DNA of 64,000 nucleotides from an uncultured Planococcus sp. Lineage in GTDB: Bacteria > Bacillota > Bacilli > Bacillales_A > Planococcaceae. Of this stretch, positions 1 to 7,022 are shown in pieces. The notes under the pieces were generated by a model, which saw nothing but the letters and a program-made list of their open reading frames with translations, did not search any database and was not told the origin of the DNA. The stretch spans positions 301,265 to 365,264 of the forward strand of contig CANNAE010000001.1 of NCBI GenBank assembly GCA_947502505.1. The letters run 5' to 3'. A program made the translations under genes and the position numbers. Each line of letters opens with the position of its first letter. Within the stretch, counting starts at the first letter, position 1.

Positions 1-1
1 C

Positions 2-826
2 GGATACCTCCATCAATACCGGGAAGATGAAACCGGTGAAGGCTTCGAATATTGGGATGTCGAATACGACCGCCCCATCTACCAGTCGAATACAGACGAA
101 GTGAAGTTGAGAGAGGATTTCGCTTCTGAAGAAGAGTACCAAGATTTCGTGCAGAATGTCGGCTTGCCGTATGAACAGACCCACATCTACGACTCCATCG
201 TCAATGGGGTCTACGAAATGACAGCGGAAGGCTTGTACCCGATTGCGTTCGAGGCGCCCCATTACTCGATGTCGCAAACCGGCTATAAAGAGCTGGCCAA
301 GTATTTCACGACTTATGTCGGCCAAATCCAAATTTCCGACCGGACCTATGATGGAACTTTCGTGCCCTTGTATGAATCGACTCCAGCAGGGCTTCATGGG
401 ATGAAAGTGATTCCTGAAACGTTAGGGTATGTTGATCCAAAAAGGAAAGGGTCAATTGACCGGATGATTCAAAAAGCGGATTATGCGTCTCAGTTCGGTG
501 ATAGTTATTTGGCGTTTTTCTACCATCCCTATCTGGGGATCGAGAAATTTGATGAACTGATGACGAAGTTGGAAAAATACGATCAGTACGAATGGGTCGA
601 CTTGAAGGAAATGGAACATAAGACGGAAGTGGATGGGATGGTTGTGGAGACGGCGGGCGGCGATATTAACGTTTCGCGTCCGATGAGTGTTCTTGTGACA
701 CAAACGACTAGAGATCTCTGGTGGGTAGCCATTCCACTTGTGATTTTTGTGATCATTGCCGCAGCGACGATTGCCCGGAAATTCCGCAGGCAAAAAACGG
801 ATAGTGAATTCTGGGAAAGCCAATGA
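2..826 (+). CDS. DUF2334 (YdaL-like) membrane protein, 5' end outside window
   Basis: The frame is open from the first bases, so the start lies upstream; the GTG at 101 is internal. The visible 274 residues hold the DUF2334 signature (GYLHQYREDE near the start, AFFYHPYL later), a domain related to carbohydrate deacetylases. One membrane helix near the C-terminus (LWWVAIPLVIFVIIAAA) is followed by a basic tail, so the domain is probably held outside the membrane. Downstream genes match the YdaK and YdaJ partners of the B. subtilis ydaJKLMN and Listeria pss exopolysaccharide loci, so I infer a role in modifying or exporting that polymer. The family call is fairly sure; the substrate is unknown. 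Confidence 0.75.
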   Translation, partial: GYLHQYREDETGEGFEYWDVEYDRPIYQSNTDEVKLREDFASEEEYQDFVQNVGLPYEQTHIYDSIVNGVYEMTAEGLYPIAFEAPHYSMSQTGYKELAKYFTTYVGQIQISDRTYDGTFVPLYESTPAGLHGMKVIPETLGYVDPKRKGSIDRMIQKADYASQFGDSYLAFFYHPYLGIEKFDELMTKLEKYDQYEWVDLKEMEHKTEVDGMVVETAGGDINVSRPMSVLVTQTTRDLWWVAIPLVIFVIIAAATIARKFRRQKTDSEFWESQ

Positions 827-846
827 ACTCGGTGATGTATTGCAAG

Positions 847-882
847 ATGGGGCAGAGAATTTCTCTGCCCCATAGTTTTTTT
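847..882 (+). terminator. Rho-independent terminator after the DUF2334 gene
   Basis: Two 13-bp complementary arms (ATGGGGCAGAGAA and its complement) are followed by a run of T. The hairpin lies between the DUF2334 gene and the YdaK-like gene, so the last two genes of the locus may have their own promoter. Confidence 0.85.
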
Positions 883-968
883 CGGCAAGCTAGTGTAAGA
901 TAATTTTGGTGGAGAAATTCAATATCTTTTTGATTTTTTGCCAATTATTTTACGAGGAAGATAATATA

Positions 969-1679
969 ATGAATAAATTAAAACATTTACCATTTTTCAT
1001 CTGCTTAGCCTTCTTTGCCGGGATAGCCTTGCTTTTTTTCCAGTGGCCATTTTACGAATACGCCTTGATGGCGGCCTTTTTTTCAGTTCCATTTATCCTG
1101 TGGCTGCCTAAGAAACAGCTGCCGGCCTTTTTATTTATTGTACTGATTGCATCGATCGGGACGGCGGTTCAAGAACCTGCTGCGGCTATGACCTCTATCG
1201 GAAGCTATTTCCTGCTGTCCGTATTTCATTTTTCGCTTTGGACAGTATCTGAGCATATAAAGATATTGGGAGAAGAAACAAAGCTTCTGAAAGCCGAACG
1301 TGAATCCTTATTGCAAAAAGACGGGGAACTTCGTGCCTTGGAGATGCAGGAATTTGTGGAACAAGCTTTGTGGATGTTGAAGACCCGTAAACGACAAGAA
1401 CAGGCCTGGCTGATGGAAGTGACGCCATTTGCCGGCTGCCCTGTGCAGGCTTCACAATTCGAGCGTGCGGCGTTACTGTCGGTAGTTCGGGAACGCGATC
1501 TCGTAACCAGCAGAAAAGGAGCGGTTTATCTGCTAGTCAAAGAAACGGGAGAAGATTCTGTTCAACCTCTAATGAAACGAATCGAGCAAGTGATGGAAGC
1601 AGAAAGTGGACAGGCGAGATACAAAATAACAAAAACAGCGATTACTTCAGTCGGTGAAATGGGGAGATTACTCACTTGA
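969..1679 (+). CDS. YdaK/PssE-like membrane protein with degenerate GGDEF domain (probable c-di-GMP receptor)
   Basis: 236 aa. The ATG at 969 is chosen because GAGGAAG sits 8 nt upstream; the longer frame from 906 has no such site. The N-terminal ~90 residues form about four membrane helices, then a short coiled coil (~95-125), then a cytoplasmic domain. In that domain RERD (174-177) lies five residues before KGAVY, which occupies the GGDEF position. RxxD is the known c-di-GMP inhibitory (I) site, while the catalytic GGDEF is lost, so the protein should bind c-di-GMP but not make it. This is the layout of B. subtilis YdaK and Listeria PssE. Its last four bases overlap the next start. Confidence 0.75.
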   Translation: MNKLKHLPFFICLAFFAGIALLFFQWPFYEYALMAAFFSVPFILWLPKKQLPAFLFIVLIASIGTAVQEPAAAMTSIGSYFLLSVFHFSLWTVSEHIKILGEETKLLKAERESLLQKDGELRALEMQEFVEQALWMLKTRKRQEQAWLMEVTPFAGCPVQASQFERAALLSVVRERDLVTSRKGAVYLLVKETGEDSVQPLMKRIEQVMEAESGQARYKITKTAITSVGEMGRLLT

Positions 1680-2650
1680 AGCGATTATATGCAAGCAAAT
1701 CAGTGGTGCTAGCCTTGTTAGGGAGTATGGTGTTAGGGGGATGTAGCATGGCCAATGGGCAAGGAAATACAGTGCAGGAAACGGTTGAGTCCCATTACGT
1801 GAATGACGAAGGGGTCATCCATGCCTATCCCGATAAACCCGACTCTGAATATTTATCGGAGAGCCTCGGTTTATACATGGAGTATTTGCTTAAAGTTGGG
1901 GACGAAAAGAATTTTGCCGAGCAGGCAGCCATATTAAAAGAACGATTTTTGATTGAAACGGGCGGTGAAGCATTTGTCCCTTGGCGCCTTTACGAAGAAG
2001 CGAATGTAAATGCATTGATCGATGACGTGCGCATTTCGGCTGCGTTGGATAAGGGGGCCGAACAATTTTCAGAACCTGCTTATTTGGAGATTTCCAAGCA
2101 TATCCTATCCGTAATTGAATCCCGCCAGCACCAGCAAGGTACCGTAGTGGACTATTACGACTGGTCCTTTCAGTTGGCGGGAAACCGGTTGACGCTCAGT
2201 TATTTAATCAGCGACATGAAGGTGCTTCCTGAATCATACGCCATGCTGGATCTGGAAGAAACGGGCATTTTTTTCCCGGAATACTATGACTTTGAGAAGC
2301 AGCAATATATAAAAAGTGAAGAAGTCCATATGATTGACCAATTATTGATTGCCATTAACCGTTTTGACCAAGGCATGGAGTCTCCTGAGTTTAAAAATTG
2401 GCTGATCGGAGAATGGGGCAAAGAAGGCCGCTTGGCTGGACGCTATGAAAGAGAGAGCGGGAATGCGGCGGTCGATTACGAATCGCTGGCCGTCTATTAT
2501 TATTTATGGCAGTATTTCGAGCGCGTCGGCCATGAGGAGTTTTCGAAACAGGCAGTAGAGCGCGCAGAGTCGTTGGCTGGGGAAGAACTGCCGGGCGAGC
2601 TCCATTTCTTTGACTTTATCCATTACCAAATGATGATGCATGAACAATGA
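1676..2650 (+). CDS. YdaJ/PssZ-like lipoprotein, probable family-8-type glycoside hydrolase fold
   Basis: 324 aa from a TTG at 1676 that overlaps the upstream stop (TTGA), implying translational coupling. The N-terminus is a lipoprotein signal (basic start, hydrophobic stretch, lipobox VLGGC with Cys at about 23). The rest is helical. DDVRISAAL near residue 120 and YDWSFQL near 160 recall (alpha/alpha)6-barrel GH8-like proteins that accompany c-di-GMP-regulated exopolysaccharide systems, where they trim the polymer. Catalytic residues cannot be assigned by eye. The family call rests on order and composition together. Confidence 0.6.
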   Translation: MKRLYASKSVVLALLGSMVLGGCSMANGQGNTVQETVESHYVNDEGVIHAYPDKPDSEYLSESLGLYMEYLLKVGDEKNFAEQAAILKERFLIETGGEAFVPWRLYEEANVNALIDDVRISAALDKGAEQFSEPAYLEISKHILSVIESRQHQQGTVVDYYDWSFQLAGNRLTLSYLISDMKVLPESYAMLDLEETGIFFPEYYDFEKQQYIKSEEVHMIDQLLIAINRFDQGMESPEFKNWLIGEWGKEGRLAGRYERESGNAAVDYESLAVYYYLWQYFERVGHEEFSKQAVERAESLAGEELPGELHFFDFIHYQMMMHEQ

Positions 2651-2670
2651 GCGGTATGATTCTTCAGTAG

Positions 2671-2704
2671 GGTGAAAAAGGGTGAGCCTTTTTCGCCTTT
2701 TTTT
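2671..2704 (+). terminator. Terminator of the exopolysaccharide locus
   Basis: The stem GGTGAAAAAG / CTTTTTCGCC (one G-U pair) is followed by seven T residues, 20 nt after the lipoprotein stop. Confidence 0.8.
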
Positions 2705-2800
2705 AATGATTCAGGCTCACCGGTTTTTGGCTTATCGCCGTTAGTTTAGTTTCCAGAAGGGTATGGAATCGGTAAGGAATGGATTTCTGGAGGTGGTTAC

Positions 2801-3358
2801 ATGGAGATGGTCTTAGCGGTTCTCATTGGCCTGGCGCTAAGTGTGACGGTCGGATTCCGAATCTTCACCCCGTTATTGATCACTGGGATTTTCGAGCGGG
2901 TGGATTGGGTCACTTTATCGGAAGGGTTCAGTTGGGTTGGCAGCACACCAGCGCTCATCGCGTTCGGGGCAGCTACGATATTCGAGGTGCTAGTCAATTA
3001 TATTCCAGCAGTCGGTTCGTTCATGAAATTGATCTCGACGCCGGTCGCGGCATTGGCAGGAATTTTATTGACGGCGTCGTTTATCGGGGACATGAACCCG
3101 TTTTTGGAATGGGCGATCGCGATTATCGGTGGCGGCGGAATAGCTACAGCATCTCATGCGACCTTGACGGCAGTGAAAGGGGTCAGCGATACAGCTTTGA
3201 TGGGGCCGGCTGTCTCAGTCGCAGAAGACGCTACCGCCACCATCGCGCCGATTTTGATCTTTTTGGTGCCAGTGCTGGCTATTGTGTTTTTATTGGGAAT
3301 GGCCATCGTCATCGTCCGCTTGTACAAGCGCTTTTTATACAGGAAAAGCCCGGCTTGA
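2801..3358 (+). CDS. DUF4126 domain integral membrane protein
   Basis: 185 aa. ATG at 2801 has TGGAGGT 7 nt upstream. The protein has about five membrane helices with the DUF4126 pattern: VTVGFRIFTPLL in helix 1, a mid glycine-rich GGGGIATASHATLTA, and a C-terminal helix ending in a basic stretch. No function is established for the family. It is monocistronic, between two terminators. Confidence 0.75.
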   Translation: MEMVLAVLIGLALSVTVGFRIFTPLLITGIFERVDWVTLSEGFSWVGSTPALIAFGAATIFEVLVNYIPAVGSFMKLISTPVAALAGILLTASFIGDMNPFLEWAIAIIGGGGIATASHATLTAVKGVSDTALMGPAVSVAEDATATIAPILIFLVPVLAIVFLLGMAIVIVRLYKRFLYRKSPA

Positions 3359-3389
3359 CCCGCTTTAGCATCTGGATAAGGAAATATAA

Positions 3390-3416
3390 AAAAGCCATCC
3401 TCGGATGGCTTTTTCT
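3390..3416 (+). terminator. Terminator of the DUF4126 gene
   Basis: AAAAGCCATCC / GGATGGCTTTT with a 2-nt centre. The same 24-nt palindrome recurs exactly at 3657-3680, on the other side of the intergenic repeat. Confidence 0.85.
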
Positions 3417-3441
3417 AGGCTGTAGAGAAAGGTAAGAAGTC

Positions 3442-3569
3442 GTATTTTCCGAAGCTTATCGCTCGCTTTCCGTGGGCTCGCGCCCAAGCCTCCTCAGCCG
3501 CTATGCGTCTTCCGGGGTCTCGGTCGTCTCGCTGATCCACCGGAGTCGAGCGAACGCTTCTGCAAATAC
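3442..3569. repeat. Intergenic structured repeat, copy A (128 bp)
   Basis: The ends are imperfect inverted repeats: GTATTTTCCGAAGC at the left and GCTTCTGCAAATAC at the right (12 of 14 pair). A second paired block follows inside (TCGCTCG / CGAGCGA). The core carries GCTTTCC-x-GGGC, AAGCCTCCTC, GGGGTCTC and GGAGTC, also seen in the other copies. A near-identical copy of equal length lies inverted at 46130-46257. No open frame or transposase is present. Confidence 0.85.
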
Positions 3570-3655
3570 TGAGATAATTCGTTGATTGTTAGTTGTTGAA
3601 TAGTGTCATGTTCTTTTCATATATAGACGATTATAGACTTCTTCAACACTCTGAT

Positions 3656-3682
3656 AAAAAAGCCATCCTCGGATGGCTTTTC
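3656..3682 (-). terminator. Terminator of the LysM polysaccharide deacetylase gene
   Basis: Palindrome AAAAGCCATCC / GGATGGCTTTT just beyond the minus-strand stop at 3697, with a T-run on the minus strand. It is identical in sequence to the terminator at 3390-3416. Confidence 0.8.
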
Positions 3683-3696
3683 TTATGTCTTCAAAG

Positions 3697-4890
3697 CTAA
3701 CGCGGGATGGTCAGCACTTGACCGACGCGAATGGAATTGACATTGGTAATTCCATTCGCTTTGGCGATAGCCGAGACGGTTGTATTGTATTTTCTGGCGA
3801 TGCTGTAAAGTGTATCGCCGGCTTTCACTGTGTACTTGACCGTTACGACAGGCGGCGGTGCTTGTTTGACCGGGATGTTCAACACTTGCCCGACACTGAT
3901 GAGATTGACGTTTGTGATGTTATTCGCGGATGCGATGGCTGAGACAGTTGTTTTGTGCTTGCTCGCGATGCTATAGAGTGTATCCCCGGCTTTTACGGTG
4001 TATTTGACAGTTGTTGCCGGTGGCGGTGTCGGGGCGCTGGTCCCCGGGATTGTTAAGACTTGTCCGACGCGGATCAAATTATAATTCGTGATGTTATTGG
4101 CTTTTGCCAAGGCGGCTACTGTAAGTTTGTATTTTTTGGCGATGCTGTAAAGCGTGTCGCCGGCTTTGACTGTATAAGTGGTTCCGCCGGTTGCCGGCAA
4201 GTTCAGCAGCTCGGAAACGGTGACGAATTTATAGCCTTTCGCTTTCAACTTGCTGATCATGCCTGGGAGCGCGCCGGGGGTTCCGGAAGCTCCGGCGCCT
4301 GTGTGCATTAAAACGATAGATCCTGGAACAATGTTGTTGACGACTTTATTGGTGATTTCGGTGGAAGACAAGCCTCTCCAGTCAATGGTATCGATATTCC
4401 ACTGAATGGTATGCGTGTAGCCAGCATCACCGACAGCTTTTAAGACACTCGCATTGGATGCGCCGAATGGGGCGCGGAAAATAGGTTTCGTTGATTTCCC
4501 TGTGGCATTTTTATAAGCGCTTTCCGTCCGGGACAATTCACTTTGTATAGCGGCAGTACTGATCTTGGTGAAATCCGGATGCGAATACGAATGGTTTCCG
4601 GCTTGATGCCCTGCATTGGCAATGTTGCGGATCCAGCCCGGATGATGATTGATGCCGGAACCTGTCAGGAAGAACGTGGCTTTTACATTATGGCTATCCA
4701 AGGTATTGAGGATTTTATTGATATTTGTCCCGTCGGCTCCGTCATCAAAGGTCAAGGCGACCACTTTGCTTGCCGTATTGCCTTTTGTGACGTAATTGGA
4801 AGATGCGGCGTCGGCCTGGCCTGTGAATGACAACAGCGAAAAGAGCAACAATCCCGTGATTGCTAGCAACTTACTCCATCTGGATAACAT
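3697..4890 (-). CDS. Secreted polysaccharide deacetylase with three C-terminal LysM domains
   Basis: 397 aa. The ATG at 4890 is preferred over the GTG at 4899, which abuts the AAGGGG ribosome site. A signal peptide ends at about ADAAS. The NodB domain has all five motifs: TFDDG (~47), HSYSH metal ligands (~100), RAPFG (~139), NIDTIDW (~165) and LMHTGAGAS (~194). Three LysM repeats (YTVKAGDTLYSIA) follow, joined by proline-rich linkers. The enzyme should N-deacetylate peptidoglycan GlcNAc/MurNAc or chitin-like polymers while anchored to the wall. It resembles the B. subtilis PdaA/YlxY class but with LysM anchors. Confidence 0.92.
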   Translation of the reverse strand: MLSRWSKLLAITGLLLFSLLSFTGQADAASSNYVTKGNTASKVVALTFDDGADGTNINKILNTLDSHNVKATFFLTGSGINHHPGWIRNIANAGHQAGNHSYSHPDFTKISTAAIQSELSRTESAYKNATGKSTKPIFRAPFGASNASVLKAVGDAGYTHTIQWNIDTIDWRGLSSTEITNKVVNNIVPGSIVLMHTGAGASGTPGALPGMISKLKAKGYKFVTVSELLNLPATGGTTYTVKAGDTLYSIAKKYKLTVAALAKANNITNYNLIRVGQVLTIPGTSAPTPPPATTVKYTVKAGDTLYSIASKHKTTVSAIASANNITNVNLISVGQVLNIPVKQAPPPVVTVKYTVKAGDTLYSIARKYNTTVSAIAKANGITNVNSIRVGQVLTIPR

Positions 4891-5200
4891 TCGGCTCACC
4901 CCTTATTTGATTAAGCCGGCAATCGGCTTATGTATATGGAAGAAATTTCATGAAACAAGGCTTATTTTTTCGAAGAATATTCATAATTAAACAATTTGTA
5001 TAGTCTTATTATATCACTTTATACAACAAAAACTATCAATTAGTTTGAATATTCAGTAAAATAATATTAGATATATAGCTTGCCAAAGCGAGGCGAATTC
5101 CAGCATTCATGTTTACGGCTGCTGAGTCGCAGCCTCAATGTCTGAAAAAGCAGTAGGGCGGGTATGGAAGAACAAATGAGGGGACGGGAGGGTTATTTGC
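4891..5200. other. Divergent intergenic region, promoters only
   Basis: 310 bp between divergent genes. The half next to the deacetylase is very AT-rich, with TATAAT-like boxes on the minus strand around 5005-5020. A small hairpin (GGCTGC / GCAGCC, about 5117-5134) lies near the right end without a T-run. I see no open frame worth calling. Confidence 0.5.
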
Positions 5201-5710
5201 ATGCGTTATATGAATGAACCGACCATTAAAAAACGCGATGAACAGCCATATGTCGGCATCACTGCCAGAATTTCAGGACAAATCGAGACAGTTCCTGAAC
5301 TGGCAGCTGAGGTATTGAAATGGTTGCGTGCGCGTAAAGAATCACCTGCCGGGCAGCCATTTATCCGCTTTTGGTGTCTGGATGATGATGGGCAGCGGCT
5401 TATTGAAGTCGGCTTCCCGACAAAAAAGCTTCTAGCTGAAGATCATCGCATCGTTTCGGGTTATTTACCGGGAGGAGATTTTGCCCATGCAGTTCATAAC
5501 GGGCCGCCAAACGACTATTGGTCATCAGTGGACGGGCTTACGGATTGGCTGGCGAGGGAAGGGCTGTCACCAGCTTTGCGTTATGAAGGTGAGACGAAGA
5601 TTTGGGACGGCCACATGGCATTATTCGTCACCGACCCGGTAAATAAACACACAGAGGATGCGTGGGCGATAGAGCTGTTCATTTTATTGCTCGCTGACCA
5701 CGCTGCATAG
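5201..5710 (+). CDS. GyrI-like / AraC effector-binding domain protein
   Basis: 169 aa. ATG at 5201 with GGGAGGG about 9 nt upstream; the ATG at 5210 is possible. The whole protein is a single GyrI-like (SOUL/effector-binding) domain, seen in VGITARISGQIETVPELAAEV at the start, VGFPTKK mid-way, a GGDFAHAVHNGPP turn and WAIELFILL at the end. Stand-alone members bind small hydrophobic ligands or inhibit gyrase. No DNA-binding domain is attached. The ligand is unknown. Confidence 0.65.
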   Translation: MRYMNEPTIKKRDEQPYVGITARISGQIETVPELAAEVLKWLRARKESPAGQPFIRFWCLDDDGQRLIEVGFPTKKLLAEDHRIVSGYLPGGDFAHAVHNGPPNDYWSSVDGLTDWLAREGLSPALRYEGETKIWDGHMALFVTDPVNKHTEDAWAIELFILLLADHAA

Positions 5711-5714
5711 AAAA

Positions 5715-5768
5715 GACGCCTTGACCATTGCCGGATGACGACGGCAACGAGCAAGGCGCCTTTTTGTT
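5715..5768 (+). terminator. Terminator after the GyrI-like gene
   Basis: A long imperfect stem (GACGCCTTG / CAAGGCGCC, inner TTGCCG / CGGCAA) ends in TTTTTG. It may also serve the converging ComK-like gene. Confidence 0.8.
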
Positions 5769-5791
5769 TTAGTGGAAGAATCGGGCAGGGG

Positions 5792-6232
5792 TTAAAAAAG
5801 CAGGCCGCGCAGCCGTTTTCGTTGTTTGGATAAATGGTGGGTGGAGACATCGATTTCTTTAGAGATGCCGAATTGTTTATAGGTAATGCGGGTTTTGAGC
5901 GTGGAAATGGGCTCTAGCGTATATTGATGGTTAAAAATCCACACGCAGCCTAAATCGGCAGGGGCTTGAGTTGGATAGGCGAAAATTCCGTCGCTAGAAT
6001 ATAAAATAATGTGTTTTTCGTGGCTTTTGAGACTATGGCGTGTAGCTTTTAGGCGCAGGCCATTTGGGCAAACGATTGACATGGCGGCTTTATCGATTAA
6101 TGCCAAAGGTGGCTTGGCCGAATAATAGACGCCGTGTTTAGTAGTCATGCGTGAACGCCTTCCTGTTTCGTACCATGATTCTAGAAGCACCAGCTCCTGG
6201 TCAATCCCTAAATCGCCGCAAATTCCCATCCC
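5792..6232 (-). CDS. comK: ComK-like competence transcription factor, short C-terminus
   Basis: 146 aa from the ATG at 6232, which has AAGGGGAG 6 nt upstream; an upstream ATG (6253) and TTG (6286) are less well placed. The ComK family pattern is visible: KPPLALIDKAAMSIVCPNG, then SHEKHIILYSSDGIFAYPT, then CGWIF-like CVWIFNHQ, ending in a short basic tail. B. subtilis ComK (192 aa) activates DNA-uptake and recombination genes through A/T-rich boxes. This protein stops about where the B. subtilis C-terminal segment used for MecA/ClpC recognition begins. It is divergent from a sigma factor gene. Confidence 0.8.
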   Translation of the reverse strand, partial: GMGICGDLGIDQELVLLESWYETGRRSRMTTKHGVYYSAKPPLALIDKAAMSIVCPNGLRLKATRHSLKSHEKHIILYSSDGIFAYPTQAPADLGCVWIFNHQYTLEPISTLKTRITYKQFGISKEIDVSTHHLSKQRKRLRGLLF

Positions 6233-6465
6233 TATCTCCCCTTCTATAAGCATGAAAATCGTATCATTTATTTTCTGGCGAATCAATCTTTTGAATAGTG
6301 AATTGTATTTATAATGGAAATTAATAAAATCTATAGAATCAATAAATGGGTTTTTTAACCATTATATAAAGTATTTGTGCTCTAAAAACATTCTAGACGC
6401 TAGTGCCAAGCTTCCGTAAGCTAGGTTCACCCGGGAATAATGAGGACGTCCAGAAGGAAAAGGAC

Positions 6466-6954
6466 ATGGAAGCTTTTACGGAAGTAGCAGAACAGTACGC
6501 ACCGATGATTTCATCGATTATCCGCAAATTGAATATTTACACCGATTATGATGCATTTCGGCAATTGGGATTTATCGCGCTCTGGCAAGCGTGGGAAAAG
6601 CACGATCCGGAAATAGGGCATTTTGCGCCGTTTGCCTACCGAAGCATCGATGGCGCCATGAAAGACGAGTTGACAAGGCGCCAAAAAGGCGGCAAGAAGG
6701 TTAAGAATTCCGAGCTATTCCTAGAGGAAGAAGAAGCTGTGGAATGGTCTGCGGAAAAGTTGCCTGAGTGGCTGGATGCAGTTGCTTTAAGCAAGAAAGA
6801 GCGGCGGTTGCTGGAAGAGATGTATATAGACGGCTACAGCCTGACGGAATTGCAAAAACATTACGGCGTCACATTATCCGGCATGAAGAAGCGCAGAGAA
6901 CGGATTTTGATAAAAATACGGTCTGCGATCCATCATCCTTACAAAGATGGCTAA
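6466..6954 (+). CDS. Small SigH/ComX-like sigma-70 family factor
   Basis: 162 aa from ATG 6466, with GAAGG 8 nt upstream. A GTG at 6403 in frame has no ribosome site. Region 2 is at about 10-75 (YDAFRQLGFIALWQAWEKHDP, FAPFAYRSIDGAMKDELTRR). Region 4 is at about 105-155, with the helix-turn-helix SLTELQKHYGVTLSGMKKRR. The size resembles Staphylococcus SigH and other small factors that drive competence genes. No anti-sigma gene is adjacent. The neighbour across a shared ~230-bp AT-rich promoter region is comK, which supports a competence role by context only. Confidence 0.75.
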   Translation: MEAFTEVAEQYAPMISSIIRKLNIYTDYDAFRQLGFIALWQAWEKHDPEIGHFAPFAYRSIDGAMKDELTRRQKGGKKVKNSELFLEEEEAVEWSAEKLPEWLDAVALSKKERRLLEEMYIDGYSLTELQKHYGVTLSGMKKRRERILIKIRSAIHHPYKDG

Positions 6955-7022
6955 AAATAGCTGGAATGCAAGAGGGAATTATCGGTATAATAGGAATCTA
7001 AATGGTAAAGGGAGGTGCGTTC

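Noticed and set aside
2779..3435. Long plus-strand frame overlapping the DUF4126 gene
   Set aside because: Arg/His/Gly-rich translation with no hydrophobic pattern and no ribosome site. The overlapping 185-aa frame has a clear site and a membrane-protein pattern.
3442..3569. Repeat as an insertion sequence
   Set aside because: No transposase, no clear target duplication, and arms differ between family types.
6233..6465. ComK K-boxes (AAAA-N5-TTTT pairs) between comK and the sigma gene
   Set aside because: The region is so AT-rich that partial matches are expected by chance, and none was convincing.
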